Shown here: positions 15,229 through 34,083 of the stretch, in pieces | Numbering within the stretch: the stretch's first letter is position 1 | How the letters are laid out: the number at the start of each line of letters is the position of its first letter | DNA from: Acidovorax sp. T1 | GTDB lineage: Bacteria > Pseudomonadota > Gammaproteobacteria > Burkholderiales > Burkholderiaceae_C | Length of the DNA: 64,000 bases | Direction: 5' to 3' | NCBI RefSeq assembly: GCF_002176815.1 | Contig: NZ_CP021648.1 | Span: forward strand, 372,001-436,000 | Translations under genes and position numbers: made by a program | The notes under the pieces: model-generated | Told to the model about the DNA's origin: nothing | Databases searched by the model: none | The model's input: the letters and a program-made list of their open reading frames with translations, nothing else

Positions 15229-15302
15229 GCGGGAGTAGTTCAATGGTAGAACCCTAGCCTTCCAAGCTAATGACGCGGGTTCGATTCCCGTCTCCCGCTC
15301 CA
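15229..15302 (+). tRNA. tRNA-Gly(TCC)
   Basis: 74 nt; acceptor GCGGGAG/CTCCCGC, anticodon loop CTTCCAA (TCC), encoded CCA. Second in the tRNA-tuf unit. Confidence 0.96.
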
Positions 15303-15365
15303 TTGTCTGTTGGCTGGTTTGTAGAATTTGAAAAGTCTTTGGTGCTGCCTCGGTGGTTCCAAATG

Positions 15366-15440
<75 letters not shown>

Positions 15441-15514
15441 ATTTGTGGTGCGTCCGAGTTCGGTTGCGCCGAGATCCTGTTGTGTTGGCATAGATTTTTT
15501 TCGGAGTCGGAAAA

Positions 15515-16705
<1,191 letters not shown>

Positions 16706-16716
16706 AGCGTGTTCAT

Positions 16717-16792
16717 AGGGGTATAGCTCAATTGGCAGAGCGTCGGTCTCCAAAACCGAAGGTTGTAGGTTCGATTCCTACTGCCCCTGCCA
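16717..16792 (+). tRNA. tRNA-Trp(CCA)
   Basis: 76 nt; acceptor AGGGGTA with 3' TGCCCCT, anticodon loop CTCCAAA (CCA), encoded CCA. It lies 11 bp after tuf, the usual arrangement before secE. Confidence 0.96.
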
Positions 16793-16810
16793 CTTGAATG
16801 TGGTCCAAAT

Positions 16811-16835
16811 AAGCCCGCCAAGCATTGGCGGGCTT
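16811..16835. terminator. Hairpin between tRNA-Trp and secE
   Basis: AAGCCCGCCA/TGGCGGGCTT with a 5-base loop. It is not followed by a T-run, so it may be a partial terminator or processing site that allows read-through into secE-nusG. Confidence 0.6.
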
Positions 16836-16879
16836 CGGTGTCTTGGGGGATGCCGGAAATTGAAGTAGGAAATTTAGAC

Positions 16880-17266
16880 ATGGCCACTACACAAGTTGAA
16901 ACCGTCAATACGGGGGCGGACAAGGCCAAGCTCGCCGCAGCGGTGGCATTGGTGATAGCTTCTGTTGCGGGTTTTTATTTGCTGGGCAATCAGGGGGTCG
17001 TTGTTCAATGGGCGGCATTGCTGGTGGGTCTCGTCGCTGCGGCGGCTGTCTTTCTGGTTTCCGAATCTGGACGTCAGTTGGTTGCCTTTGCGCATGATGC
17101 CTGGCGTGAGGTCAAAAAGGTGGTATGGCCTACGCGCAAGGAAACATTGCAGATGACTGCCTATGTGTTTGCATTTGTCGTGATCATGGCGTTGTTTTTG
17201 TGGTTTACCGACAAGACTCTTGAGTGGGTTTTGTATGACTTGATTCTGGGTTGGAGAAAATCATGA
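16880..17266 (+). CDS. secE: Preprotein translocase subunit SecE
   Basis: 128 residues of the three-helix type. Two N-terminal membrane segments (about 20-38 and 44-65) precede the conserved amphipathic region [20 protein letters not shown] and PTRKETLQ, then the third membrane helix (about 100-122). SecE clamps SecY in the SecYEG channel. ATG 16880 has AGGA before it; the frame extends upstream to 16838 without support. The stop overlaps nusG by 4 bp. Confidence 0.95.
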   Translation: MATTQVETVNTGADKAKLAAAVALVIASVAGFYLLGNQGVVVQWAALLVGLVAAAAVFLVSESGRQLVAFAHDAWREVKKVVWPTRKETLQMTAYVFAFVVIMALFLWFTDKTLEWVLYDLILGWRKS

Positions 17267-17856
17267 CAAGCGTTGTGGATTTGACTGGGGTGGATGCCTC
17301 GGGTGGCTCTGCATCTTCCAATCCTGATCTGCGCTGGTATATCGTCCATGCATATTCGGGTATGGAAAAAGCGGTAGAGCGCAACATCCTTGAGCGCATA
17401 ACCCGCTCCGGCATGCGGGATAAATTCGGCCGTATTCTGGTGCCGACCGAAGAAGTGGTCGAGATGAAGAACGGCCAGCGTAAAACCACGGAGCGCCGTT
17501 TGTTTCCTGGCTACGTGTTCGTCGAGATGGTCATGGATGACGATACGTGGCATCTGGTCAAGCACACCAACAAAGTCACGGGATTTGTGGGTGGTGCGAA
17601 GAACCGCCCGGCGCCCATTTCTGAAGAAGAAGTGCAGAAGATCGTCAGTCAGATGCAGGAAGGCACTGACAAGCCCCGGCACAAGGTTGAATTCATGGTG
17701 GGCGAGTTGGTGCGGGTTAAGGAGGGCCCTTTCACGGATTTCAATGGATCGGTGGAAGAGGTGAATTACGAAAAGAGCCGCGTGCGTGTTTCCGTGATGA
17801 TTTTTGGTCGCTCCACGCCGGTGGAGCTGGAGTTTGGTCAAGTCGAAAAGACCTAA
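17263..17856 (+). CDS. nusG: Transcription termination/antitermination factor NusG
   Basis: 197 residues. The N-terminal NGN domain ([20 protein letters not shown] to about 130) binds the RNA polymerase clamp; the C-terminal KOW domain ([20 protein letters not shown], about 145-165) contacts Rho or ribosomal protein S10. There is an acidic, serine-rich extension of about 25 residues before the NGN domain. ATG 17263 overlaps the secE stop, so the two are translationally coupled; the TTG at 17251 is less likely. Confidence 0.96.
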   Translation: MTSVVDLTGVDASGGSASSNPDLRWYIVHAYSGMEKAVERNILERITRSGMRDKFGRILVPTEEVVEMKNGQRKTTERRLFPGYVFVEMVMDDDTWHLVKHTNKVTGFVGGAKNRPAPISEEEVQKIVSQMQEGTDKPRHKVEFMVGELVRVKEGPFTDFNGSVEEVNYEKSRVRVSVMIFGRSTPVELEFGQVEKT

Positions 17857-17999
17857 GTCTTTCGATAAAAAGCCTGATCCGAAGAATTTTGGGCATCGCA
17901 CTTTTCGACTCGGTGCGAATGCAGTGAGTGAGTCGTTAACCCCGGGGAGCCGTTGCTTGCATCAGCAAGTCTGGCGTTATCACCCGCAAGGAGTAAAGC
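17857..17999 (+). promoter_or_regulatory. rplK leader region
   Basis: 143 bases between nusG and rplK with GTGAGTGAGTCG and a stem-forming TTGCTTGCATCAGCAAG before the AAGGAG ribosome site. In other bacteria ribosomal protein L1 represses the L11-L1 operon here. A specific L1 site is not proven from sequence. Confidence 0.4.
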
Positions 18000-18431
18000 A
18001 TGGCGAAAAAAATCGTCGGTTTTATCAAGCTGCAAGTGCCAGCTGGTAAGGCTAACCCATCCCCACCGATCGGCCCTGCGCTCGGTCAGCGTGGCCTTAA
18101 CATTATGGAGTTCTGCAAGGCATTCAATGCGCAGACCCAAGGTGTCGAGCCCGGTCTGCCACTGCCTGTGGTCATCACGGCGTTTGCAGACAAGAGCTTT
18201 ACCTTCATCATCAAGACACCGCCTGCGACGGTTTTGATCAAGAAGGCGATCAAGCTGGAAAAAGGCTCGCCCAATGCACTGAGCACCAAGGTTGGCAAGA
18301 TTACTCGTGCCCAGCTCGAGGAAATCGCCAAGACCAAGTTCAAGGACATGAATGCCGCCAATGTGGACGCTGCTGTCCGCACGCTGGCTGGCTCTGCGCG
18401 CTCCATGGGCGTGACGGTGGGGGGGTTGTAA
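18000..18431 (+). CDS. rplK: 50S ribosomal protein L11
   Basis: 143 residues, full length. It starts [20 protein letters not shown], with the proline-rich N-terminal domain that contacts thiostrepton-type drugs and RelA-linked factors, and a C-terminal rRNA-binding domain ending [11 protein letters not shown]11 sits at the GTPase-associated centre. AAGGAG lies 7 bp before ATG 18000. rplA follows without a gap. Confidence 0.97.
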   Translation: MAKKIVGFIKLQVPAGKANPSPPIGPALGQRGLNIMEFCKAFNAQTQGVEPGLPLPVVITAFADKSFTFIIKTPPATVLIKKAIKLEKGSPNALSTKVGKITRAQLEEIAKTKFKDMNAANVDAAVRTLAGSARSMGVTVGGL

Positions 18432-19127
18432 ATGGCCAAGCTGACAAAGAAACAAAAGGCGCTGCAGGGCAAAGTGGACAGCACCAAGCTGTACGCATTC
18501 GCTGAAGCCATTGCAATCGTCAAGGACGCGGCAACGGCCAAGTTTGACGAATCCATTGACGTGGCTGTGCAGCTGGGCATCGATGCCAAGAAGTCCGACC
18601 AGGTTGTGCGCGGCGCCGTGGTGCTGCCCAACGGTACCGGCAAGACCACCCGCGTAGCGGTGTTTGCACAGGGTGCCAAGGCGGAAGAGGCCAAGGCCGC
18701 CGGTGCCGATATCGTGGGCATGGACGACCTGGCCGCTATGGTGAAGGCTGGCGACATGCCTTTCGATGTGGTGATCGCCGCTCCTGATGCCATGCGCGTG
18801 GTGGGTACCCTGGGACAGATTCTGGGTCCGCGTGGCCTGATGCCTAACCCCAAGGTGGGCACCGTGACGCCTGATGTCGCTACGGCAGTTAAAAATGCCA
18901 AGGCTGGCCAGGTGCAATTCCGTGTCGACAAGGCCGGCATCGTGCATGGCACGATTGGTCGCCGTTCGTTCGACAACGACAAGCTGCAGGGCAACCTGAC
19001 TGCATTGATCGATGCGCTGAACAAGGCCAAGCCTGCCTCGAGCAAGGGTTTGTACCTGCGCAAGGTCGCTGTTTCGTCGACGATGGGCCTGGGTGTCCGC
19101 GTGGATACACAGTCCATCGCAGCGTAA
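18432..19127 (+). CDS. rplA: 50S ribosomal protein L1
   Basis: 231 residues. Two-domain L1 with the motifs [20 protein letters not shown] and [16 protein letters not shown]. It builds the mobile L1 stalk that moves deacylated tRNA out of the E site and, in enterobacteria, represses its own operon. Its ATG directly follows the rplK stop. Confidence 0.97.
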   Translation: MAKLTKKQKALQGKVDSTKLYAFAEAIAIVKDAATAKFDESIDVAVQLGIDAKKSDQVVRGAVVLPNGTGKTTRVAVFAQGAKAEEAKAAGADIVGMDDLAAMVKAGDMPFDVVIAAPDAMRVVGTLGQILGPRGLMPNPKVGTVTPDVATAVKNAKAGQVQFRVDKAGIVHGTIGRRSFDNDKLQGNLTALIDALNKAKPASSKGLYLRKVAVSSTMGLGVRVDTQSIAA

Positions 19128-19357
19128 TTGCAAGAAATCTTCAGGCCCGTCAAAAGGCTTGATGTGGTGGGCTGAAAGCGCTCTGGCGTTTTCGGGCCAT
19201 CCAAGACCGTTGGTGTGCAGGATGTTCGCACTTAAACCCTTTGGGGCCAACGCAGATGGCGATCCCGCTGCAGATGGAATATTTTCCTGAACAGTTGGTC
19301 GCTGCAACAAGAGCGCGTGCAAGGCACCTGCCGAGTGCGCATTTTAAGGAGTAGACC
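19128..19357 (+). promoter_or_regulatory. rplJL leader (L10 leader region)
   Basis: 230 bases without a gene between rplA and rplJ, in the position of the L10 leader RNA that binds L10-(L12) and shuts off rplJL translation. Local stems are visible, for example around GGGCTGAAAGCGCTCTGG, and AAGGAG precedes the TTG start. The exact fold was not derived. Confidence 0.5.
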
Positions 19358-19882
19358 TTGAGTCTTAATCGCAGTGAGAAAGAAGCGGTCATCAGTGAAG
19401 TGACCAGCCTCGCCGCTAAAGCTCAAACGCTTGTGATCGCGGAATACCGTGGCATCACGGTCGCCGACATGACCAAACTGCGTGTTGATGCTCGCAGCAA
19501 GGGCGTGACCCTGAGTGTTCTGAAGAACACCCTGGCTCGCCGTGCTGTGGCTGGCAGCGCATTTGACGTGGTGGCAGACCAGATGACCGGTCCGCTGATC
19601 TACGGTTTCTCCGAAGACGCTGTGGCCGCCGCCAAGGTGGTGGCCGATTTCGCGAAAACCAACGACAAGTTGGTGATTCGCGGTGGCGCTTTCGGTGGCA
19701 AAGCCCTGGATGTCAACGGCGTTAAGCAACTGGCCAACATTCCTTCCAAGGAAGTGCTGTTGGCTCAGATTTGTGGCTTGCTTATGTCCCCCATGTCGCG
19801 TACGGCCGTTGTGCTGGGCGCACTGGCGGCGAAAAAAGGCGAAGGCGCTGCCGAAACGGCCGCCGAACCTGTCGCGGCTTGA
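19358..19882 (+). CDS. rplJ: 50S ribosomal protein L10
   Basis: 174 residues, starting at TTG with AAGGAG in place; [14 protein letters not shown] is the usual N-terminus. It includes the rRNA-binding globular domain (about 1-130) with [18 protein letters not shown] and the helix that holds L7/L12 dimers. It links the stalk to the 50S subunit. The weak TTG start fits feedback control through the leader. Confidence 0.96.
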   Translation: MSLNRSEKEAVISEVTSLAAKAQTLVIAEYRGITVADMTKLRVDARSKGVTLSVLKNTLARRAVAGSAFDVVADQMTGPLIYGFSEDAVAAAKVVADFAKTNDKLVIRGGAFGGKALDVNGVKQLANIPSKEVLLAQICGLLMSPMSRTAVVLGALAAKKGEGAAETAAEPVAA

Positions 19883-19922
19883 TTGCCCGATAGATAACCA
19901 ACAAAATTGTTAGGAAATAAAA

Positions 19923-20297
<375 letters not shown>

Positions 20298-20366
20298 TTC
20301 GGTCTTGCTCAAGGGCTGGAGTGTTCCTCAAAGGGCCTCCAGCCTTTGGTGCTTTCAGAGTGCACC

Positions 20367-20395
20367 CGAAAGTCCCCTTATCAATGGGGCTTTCG
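20367..20395 (+). terminator. Attenuator-like hairpin between rplL and rpoB
   Basis: CGAAAGTCCCC pairs with GGGGCTTTCG (one bulge) around an 8-base loop in the 266-bp rplL-rpoB space. A second pairing GCTGGAG/CTCCAGC lies just upstream. There is no long T-run, so partial termination or RNA processing is likely, as known at this spot in other proteobacteria. Confidence 0.55.
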
Positions 20396-20563
20396 AGTGT
20401 CTTCTGACAACCCCGACAGCAGAAGGCGCCTTGGTTCGGGTGATGTGCAACGCATCACCGTCCGCCATGGTTGGTAGTGGCCAACCGCCAAGCCCGTAAG
20501 GACACATTTCCTTGCGGGTCAGTCGTCGAAGACCCAGGACTCATGTCTTTGCCCGGAGATCTC

Positions 20564-24676
<4,113 letters not shown>

Positions 24677-24693
24677 ACAGGATCGGAATTATT

Positions 24694-24787
24694 AAAAAAG
24701 TGAGCTGCTAGCGCTGATTGGTAAAGGCTTTGCGTGTGTTTTGAAGCGCAAAGCCCTTTGTATCAAGCGCTGGTAGCTATGATTTTT
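24694..24787. repeat. AGCGCT palindromic repeat, expanded copy in the rpoB-rpoC gap
   Basis: Outer arms AGCTGCTAGCGCTGATT and ATCAAGCGCTGGTAGCTA are the two halves of the dispersed palindrome seen elsewhere in this window. Between them lies a second hairpin, AAAGGCTTTGCG (24723-24734) with CGCAAAGCCCTTT (24747-24759). A- and T-runs flank the whole. It almost fills the 131-bp space and could act as an attenuator or processing site between rpoB and rpoC. Confidence 0.75.
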
Positions 24788-24807
24788 GACGAAAAGGAAA
24801 GAGTCAC

Positions 24808-29034
<4,227 letters not shown>

Positions 29035-29057
29035 GCCCCCCCGGGCCGTCACTGATG

Positions 29058-29097
29058 CGCTCCCGCCCTGTCTACCGACAGGTCGGGAGCGTTTTTT
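29058..29097 (+). terminator. Rho-independent terminator of the rpoBC operon
   Basis: CGCTCCCG-C-CCTGTC pairs with GACAGG-T-CGGGAGCG around TACC, followed by T6. It is 24 bp after the rpoC stop. Confidence 0.92.
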
Positions 29098-29152
29098 CTG
29101 GAACTCTCACGGAACGGGCCGCATGGTGCATGCGGTGCCGGTGTATTAGCCC

Positions 29153-29710
29153 ATGTGGTCATCGCCGCTCATCTGGATAGCCATTGCCATCGCGCTCTTC
29201 TGGGCCGTCGGTGCCTACAACCGGCTGGTGCGGCTGCGCTCTGCCGTGGTTCAGGCATTTGGCAGTCTGGACGCCCACCTGATCCGATGGCTTGCCATGC
29301 TGGGCGAATTTGATGCGGCGCAGCTTACCGCCGGCGCCCTGGACCGCGAGGCGCACAGCACCCTGCAAGGCTCTACCACGCAGTTGACGGCCTCTCTGGC
29401 AGTGGCGCGGGCCCGCCCTCTGCAGGGCGACGCCGTGGCGGCGCTGTCCGCTGCGTGTGCGGTTCTGGATGCCGTGTGGCTGAATCTTCAGCCGGGTGGA
29501 GATGCCGATGACGCCGTTCGCAAGATGGCGCCCTGGCGCGCGCGGTGGGACGAATTGCACAAACGCAATGAACAGGCCGCCCAGCTCTTTAATGAAGCGG
29601 TGCTCGACTACAACGCAGCGATCAGGCAGTTCCCGGCGGCGCTGGTGGCCTGGGTCTTTGGTTTCACACCAGCGCGTGCGCTGTCCATCACACGAGAAGG
29701 CAATTCATGA
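29153..29710 (+). CDS. LemA-family membrane-anchored protein
   Basis: 185 residues. One N-terminal membrane helix (about 5-22) is followed by YNRLVRLRSAVVQAFGSLDAHLI and a long helical body, ending with the family signature EAVLDYNAAIRQFPAALVA and FGFTPARAL. LemA proteins are membrane-tethered helical bundles of poorly defined role. The gene overlaps rsmB by 4 bp (ATGA), so the two are co-expressed, as in other Burkholderiales. Confidence 0.85.
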   Translation: MWSSPLIWIAIAIALFWAVGAYNRLVRLRSAVVQAFGSLDAHLIRWLAMLGEFDAAQLTAGALDREAHSTLQGSTTQLTASLAVARARPLQGDAVAALSAACAVLDAVWLNLQPGGDADDAVRKMAPWRARWDELHKRNEQAAQLFNEAVLDYNAAIRQFPAALVAWVFGFTPARALSITREGNS

Positions 29711-31152
29711 CGCGAGCCGGTTCACCCCCACCATCATCACGCACCCCGTCCCCAGCGGCTGGGGCAAGTAGCCGGGCTTTCGTGCCGGCAGAGCGCAGCG
29801 CGGATTCGCACAAAACGGCCGGGATTGCGCTGTGGCAGCAGCTCGCAAGCGTTGCTGCGGCGTTGCAGGCCATTCGCGCCGGACAGTCGGGCACGGCGGC
29901 GCTGGCCGCCGTGGATGCGGGCTTGCGACCGGGTGTGCAGTCGCTGCTGTTTCAGGTGTTGCGTGCGTTGGGCCGCGCCGAGGCGCTGCGGCGCCAGCTG
30001 GTGTCGCGCACGCCGCCGCCCGCTGCCGATGCGCTGTTGTGCACGGCATTGGCGCTGTCGTGGGATTCAGAAACGGCGTCTTACGAGCCATTCACCCTGG
30101 TCAACCAGGCCGTTGAGGCGGCCAAGCGCAGCGTCGCCATGCGTGCACAGGCGTCGTTCATCAATGCCTGCCTGCGCCGCTTCCTGCGCGAGCGCGAAGC
30201 GCTGGTTGCGGCAACGGATGCCGACCCCGTGGCGCGCTGGAATCACCCGCTGTGGTGGGTGAAAAAGCTGCAAAAAGACCACCCAGCGCACTGGGAGCAG
30301 ATCCTGCAGGCCAACAATGCCCAAGCGCCCATGGTTTTGCGCATTAATGCATTAAAAGGCACGATAGCCCAATACCAGCAAGCGCTAGCTGCTATGAATA
30401 TTGATTCGGCGGTGGTCGGTGAAAGCGGTTTGATTTTGCGGCAGCCCCTGCCGGTCACGGAGTTGCCTGGATTTGCCCAAGGGATGGTTTCGGTGCAGGA
30501 CGCGGCCGCGCAGCAGGCAGCCCCTTTGTTGCTGCAGGGGCTTGACCTCACGCAGCCGCTGCGGGTGCTGGATGCCTGCGCGGCGCCGGGCGGCAAGACG
30601 GCCCATCTGCTGGAATATGCGGGCACCTCCAGTGCCATGCAGGTGACCGCCCTGGAGGTGGACGCGGTGCGCAGCGCGCGCATCCACGAAACCCTGGAGC
30701 GCCTCGGTTTGCACGCACAGGTGCTGGTGGCCGACGCAGGACGGCCGCAGGACTGGTGGCAGCAGGCCTGCGCCGGCGAATTGTTCGATGCGGTGCTGCT
30801 CGACGCCCCCTGCACCGCGTCCGGCATCGTTCGCCGCCATCCGGATGTGCGCTGGTTGCGCCGCGAAACCGACATTGCCCAGCTGGCCACCCAGCAGGCG
30901 CGCCTGCTGGCGGCCTTGTGGCCGCTGGTGCGGCCCGGTGGCCGGCTACTGTATTGCACCTGTTCGGTGTTCCGCGCCGAGGGTGATGCGCAGGTTCAAA
31001 CGTTTCTTGCGCACAACACCGATGCCCGGTTGCTGCCATCGCCAGGGCATTTAATGCCTGGCCATGTGAATAATCTCGGAGCTGTCCCGGACAATGCACC
31101 GGGTGAGCATGACGGATTTTTTTACGCACTGTTGCATAAAGCACCCGGGTGA
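29707..31152 (+). CDS. rsmB: 16S rRNA (cytosine-967-C5)-methyltransferase
   Basis: 481 residues. A NusB-like N-terminal domain (about 40-190) is followed by the Rossmann methyltransferase with the SAM motif VLDACAAPGGKTAHLLE (about 290), the LLDAPCTASGIVRRHPDVRW block with its PC catalytic cysteine, and the second cysteine in YCTCSVFRAEGD. It methylates C967 of 16S rRNA. A copy of the AGCGCT palindrome lies inside the gene at 30351-30405 and is translated as a helix-like stretch ending QALAAMNIDS. The first 45 residues are a low-complexity extension. Confidence 0.93.
   Translation: MTRAGSPPPSSRTPSPAAGASSRAFVPAERSADSHKTAGIALWQQLASVAAALQAIRAGQSGTAALAAVDAGLRPGVQSLLFQVLRALGRAEALRRQLVSRTPPPAADALLCTALALSWDSETASYEPFTLVNQAVEAAKRSVAMRAQASFINACLRRFLREREALVAATDADPVARWNHPLWWVKKLQKDHPAHWEQILQANNAQAPMVLRINALKGTIAQYQQALAAMNIDSAVVGESGLILRQPLPVTELPGFAQGMVSVQDAAAQQAAPLLLQGLDLTQPLRVLDACAAPGGKTAHLLEYAGTSSAMQVTALEVDAVRSARIHETLERLGLHAQVLVADAGRPQDWWQQACAGELFDAVLLDAPCTASGIVRRHPDVRWLRRETDIAQLATQQARLLAALWPLVRPGGRLLYCTCSVFRAEGDAQVQTFLAHNTDARLLPSPGHLMPGHVNNLGAVPDNAPGEHDGFFYALLHKAPG
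30351..30405. repeat. AGCGCT palindromic repeat inside rsmB
   Basis: AAAAGGCACGATAGCCCAAT continues ACCAGCAAGCGCTAGCTGCTATGAATATT. The block AATACCAGCAAGCGCTAG is nearly identical to the intergenic copy at 52650-52700. It stays in the rsmB frame. Confidence 0.7.
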
Positions 31153-31159
31153 GCGCCGC

Positions 31160-31762
31160 ATGGCTCGCTCCGTCTTCGTTTGGGTGATGGCATGGCTGCT
31201 GGTGCTGGCCTGGCCGGTGTGGGCACAGGCGCAATCGCCTGCCAGCGAAGTAGCGGATCTGCGCCTGGAACGGGCCGACGACGGTGTGTATCTGAGCGCC
31301 ACCCTGCAATTTGCACTGCCCGAACTGGCCGAAGACGCCCTCTACAAGGGCATTCCCATGTTTTTTGTGGCCGAAGCCCAGGTACTGCGGGAGCGCTGGT
31401 ATTGGTCCGACCGCCAAGTGGCCACCGCCACCCGCCATTTACGCCTGAGTTATCAGCCGCTGACGCGCCGCTGGCGCCTGAGCACGTCGACCTCACCCAT
31501 CTCCAACACCGGCCTGGGGGTGGTGCTGGGGCAGAACTTTGACGACCTGCGCGATGCGGTGTCTGCCATGCAACGAATTTCGCGCTGGAAGATCGCGAAT
31601 GCCGATGAAATCGATGCAGATGCGGTGCACAAGGTGAACTTTCGGTTCCGGCTGGACATGTCGCAGCTACCCCGCCCGCTGCAGATTGGTGCCGTCGGCA
31701 GCGCGGGCTGGAGCCTCGCGGTCACGCGCAACCAGTGGCTGATGCCGGAGGCTGCGCGGTGA
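31160..31762 (+). CDS. DUF4390 protein, exported
   Basis: 200 residues with a clear signal peptide: VWVMAWLLVLAWPVWAQAQ, cleavage probably after AQA. The rest is a beta-rich domain beginning LRLERADDGVYLSATLQFAL. DUF4390 genes in this order sit between rsmB and an NtrY-type kinase, as here; no function is established. The start at 31160 gives a standard signal peptide; the upstream frame overlaps rsmB. The stop overlaps the kinase GTG by 4 bp, so it is probably a partner in sensing an envelope signal, which is inference. Confidence 0.85.
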   Translation: MARSVFVWVMAWLLVLAWPVWAQAQSPASEVADLRLERADDGVYLSATLQFALPELAEDALYKGIPMFFVAEAQVLRERWYWSDRQVATATRHLRLSYQPLTRRWRLSTSTSPISNTGLGVVLGQNFDDLRDAVSAMQRISRWKIANADEIDADAVHKVNFRFRLDMSQLPRPLQIGAVGSAGWSLAVTRNQWLMPEAAR

Positions 31763-34047
31763 GCAAGCGCCAACCCACCGGCGAACCAGCAACGGCCCAG
31801 ACACTGGCGCGGCAATCGCGCGCCGTGCGCTGGACCGTCGGTGTCGGGGCCGCCATCATGTCGGCCATCGGCATGGTGCTGCTCTTCATGCTGACGCTGG
31901 CCACCAACAACCGGGCGCTTTACGAGCGCAACTACGCGTGGCTGTTCGGGGTCAACGTGCTGGTGGCGGTGTTGCTGTTGGCCGTGCTGGCGTGGGTGGG
32001 CGTGCGACTGGTTGTGCGCCTGCGGCGTGGGCGCTTTGGCAGCCGCCTGCTGGTCAAGCTGGCCGCCATCTTTGCGCTGGTCGGCCTGCTGCCCGGTTTG
32101 CTGATTTATGTGGTGTCCTACCAATTTGTTACGCGCTCCATAGAAAGCTGGTTTGACGTCAAGGTGGAGGGCGCGCTGGTGGCGGGGGTGAACCTGGCGC
32201 GCGTGTCCCTTGATTCCATGGCCGAAGACATGGCCAGCAAGGCGCGGGCTGCCAGTGTGCAGCTGGCCCAGGTTCCCGATGCCGCAGCCGGGCTGGTGCT
32301 CGAGCGCATCCGCGACCAGCTTTCGGCCACCGACGTGGTCCTGTGGAACGCCGCAGGCCATGCCGTGGCCAGCGCCGGCCAGTCGCGTTTCAGCCTGAGT
32401 CCGGAGCGCCCCGGCACAGCCCAGCTGCGCATGGTGCGCCAGCAGCGCACCCTGGCCCAGATCGAGGGGCTGGACGACCTCGCCGACCCTGCCGTCACGC
32501 AAAACGCCAGGGTGAAGGTGTTTGCCCTGGTTGCCAGCCCCAGCGTGGGGCTGCTGCTGGAGCCGCGGTTTTTGCAGGTCACGATGCCATTGCCCCCGGC
32601 GCTGGTGGCCAATGCCCTTGCGGTGCAGGAGGCCAATCGGGAATACCAGGAGCGTGCACTGGCCCGCGAGGGCCTGCGCCGCATGTATGTGGGCACATTG
32701 ACGCTGGGCTTGTTTTTGGCCGTGTTTGGCGCAGTTTTGCTGGCAGTGTTGCTGGGCAACCAGCTGGTGCGGCCGCTGCTGGTGCTGGCCGAAGGGGTGC
32801 GGGAGGTGGCGGCCGGCAATCTAGGTCCCAAGGCCGCCTTGCAGGGCAAGGATGAACTCGACGGCCTCACCCGTTCCTTTGCCACCATGACCCAGCAGAT
32901 TGCCGACGCGCAGGGCGCGGTGGAGCAGAGCATGGGCGAGGTGGATGCTGCGCGGGCCAAGCTGCAGACTATTTTGGACAACCTCACGGCAGGCGTGATG
33001 GTGCTGGACCCGCAGGGCCTCATCCTGTCCTTCAACCCTGGTGCCACGCGCATCCTGCGCGCTCCCATGGCGGCCTACGCGGGCAAGCCACTCACAGCGG
33101 TGCCGGGCATGGCCGCTTTTGCCGCAGCAGTGCAAAAGCAGTTCGACGAATTCCTGGGCGATCAGCACCACCACGGTCTGGACCATTGGCAGCAGCCCTT
33201 TGAGCTGCATGGCTCCCCCAGTGGAGCGGCGCACCATGCAACCAGCCTGGTCATACGGGGGGCCGAGCTTCCGGATGCATCGCGGTTGTTGGTCTTTGAC
33301 GACATTTCAGAAATTGTTTCGGCCCAGCGGGCGCAGGCCTGGGGCGAGGTGGCGCGGCGCCTGGCCCATGAAATCAAGAACCCCCTCACGCCCGTCCAGT
33401 TGTCTGCCGAGCGCCTTGAAATGAAGCTCACCGGCAAGTTGCCGGCGCCGGAGCAGGCCATTCTGACCAAGTCGGTCAGAACAATCGTCGAACAGGTCGA
33501 TGCGATGAAGCGGCTCGTCAACGAGTTCCGCGACTATGCACGCCTGCCCGCCGCCGAATTGCAGGCGCTGGACCTCAACGCGCTGGTGACTGATGTGCTC
33601 TATCTGTATGGGGCAGAAAACGCCACCGTGCCCGTGGAATCCGAGCTGGACGCGCGTTGCCTGCCGATTGCCGGCGACGCCCAGCAACTGCGCCAAGTGG
33701 TGCACAACCTGCTGCAAAACGCCCAGGACGCCACAGAGCAGGCCCGTGCGGACGGTAGCGCATTGCCGCCCGTGCGCATCAGCACGCGCTGGAGCGAGTC
33801 ATCGCGCCGCGTACGCCTGACCGTGGCCGACAGCGGCCCGGGCTTCCCCGCGCACATCCTTCAGCGCGCGTTTGAGCCCTATGTGACCACCAAGCCCCGG
33901 GGCACGGGATTGGGGTTGGCCGTGGTGAAAAAGATCGCCGATGAGCACGGCGCGCGCATTGAGCTGTCAAACCGGGTTGACGACGGCGTAGTGCAGGGGG
34001 CGCAAGTGTCGTTATCATTCGCCACATACCCATCGGTGGCGTCATAA
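31759..34047 (+). CDS. NtrY-type sensor histidine kinase
   Basis: 762 residues from a GTG overlapping the preceding stop. Several N-terminal membrane segments (within about 25-120) and one near 320 flank an extracytoplasmic domain. Then come HAMP (ready at RPLLVLAEGVREVAAGNLG), PAS with LDNLTAGVMVLDPQGLILSF, the H-box RRLAHEIKNPLTPVQLSAER, N-box LRQVVHNLLQNAQDA and G boxes DSGPGF and GTGLGLAVVKK. The layout is that of NtrY. The signal is not known. It is followed after 36 bp by its likely response regulator. Confidence 0.92.
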   Translation: MSKRQPTGEPATAQTLARQSRAVRWTVGVGAAIMSAIGMVLLFMLTLATNNRALYERNYAWLFGVNVLVAVLLLAVLAWVGVRLVVRLRRGRFGSRLLVKLAAIFALVGLLPGLLIYVVSYQFVTRSIESWFDVKVEGALVAGVNLARVSLDSMAEDMASKARAASVQLAQVPDAAAGLVLERIRDQLSATDVVLWNAAGHAVASAGQSRFSLSPERPGTAQLRMVRQQRTLAQIEGLDDLADPAVTQNARVKVFALVASPSVGLLLEPRFLQVTMPLPPALVANALAVQEANREYQERALAREGLRRMYVGTLTLGLFLAVFGAVLLAVLLGNQLVRPLLVLAEGVREVAAGNLGPKAALQGKDELDGLTRSFATMTQQIADAQGAVEQSMGEVDAARAKLQTILDNLTAGVMVLDPQGLILSFNPGATRILRAPMAAYAGKPLTAVPGMAAFAAAVQKQFDEFLGDQHHHGLDHWQQPFELHGSPSGAAHHATSLVIRGAELPDASRLLVFDDISEIVSAQRAQAWGEVARRLAHEIKNPLTPVQLSAERLEMKLTGKLPAPEQAILTKSVRTIVEQVDAMKRLVNEFRDYARLPAAELQALDLNALVTDVLYLYGAENATVPVESELDARCLPIAGDAQQLRQVVHNLLQNAQDATEQARADGSALPPVRISTRWSESSRRVRLTVADSGPGFPAHILQRAFEPYVTTKPRGTGLGLAVVKKIADEHGARIELSNRVDDGVVQGAQVSLSFATYPSVAS

Positions 34048-34083
34048 CAACACCCACTGCAGCATCCAAGGCGCTTCATACAC

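Noticed and set aside
16811..16835. Hairpin after tRNA-Trp as a full terminator
   Set aside because: It lacks a T-run; secE-nusG may need read-through, so it is listed only as a hairpin of uncertain strength.
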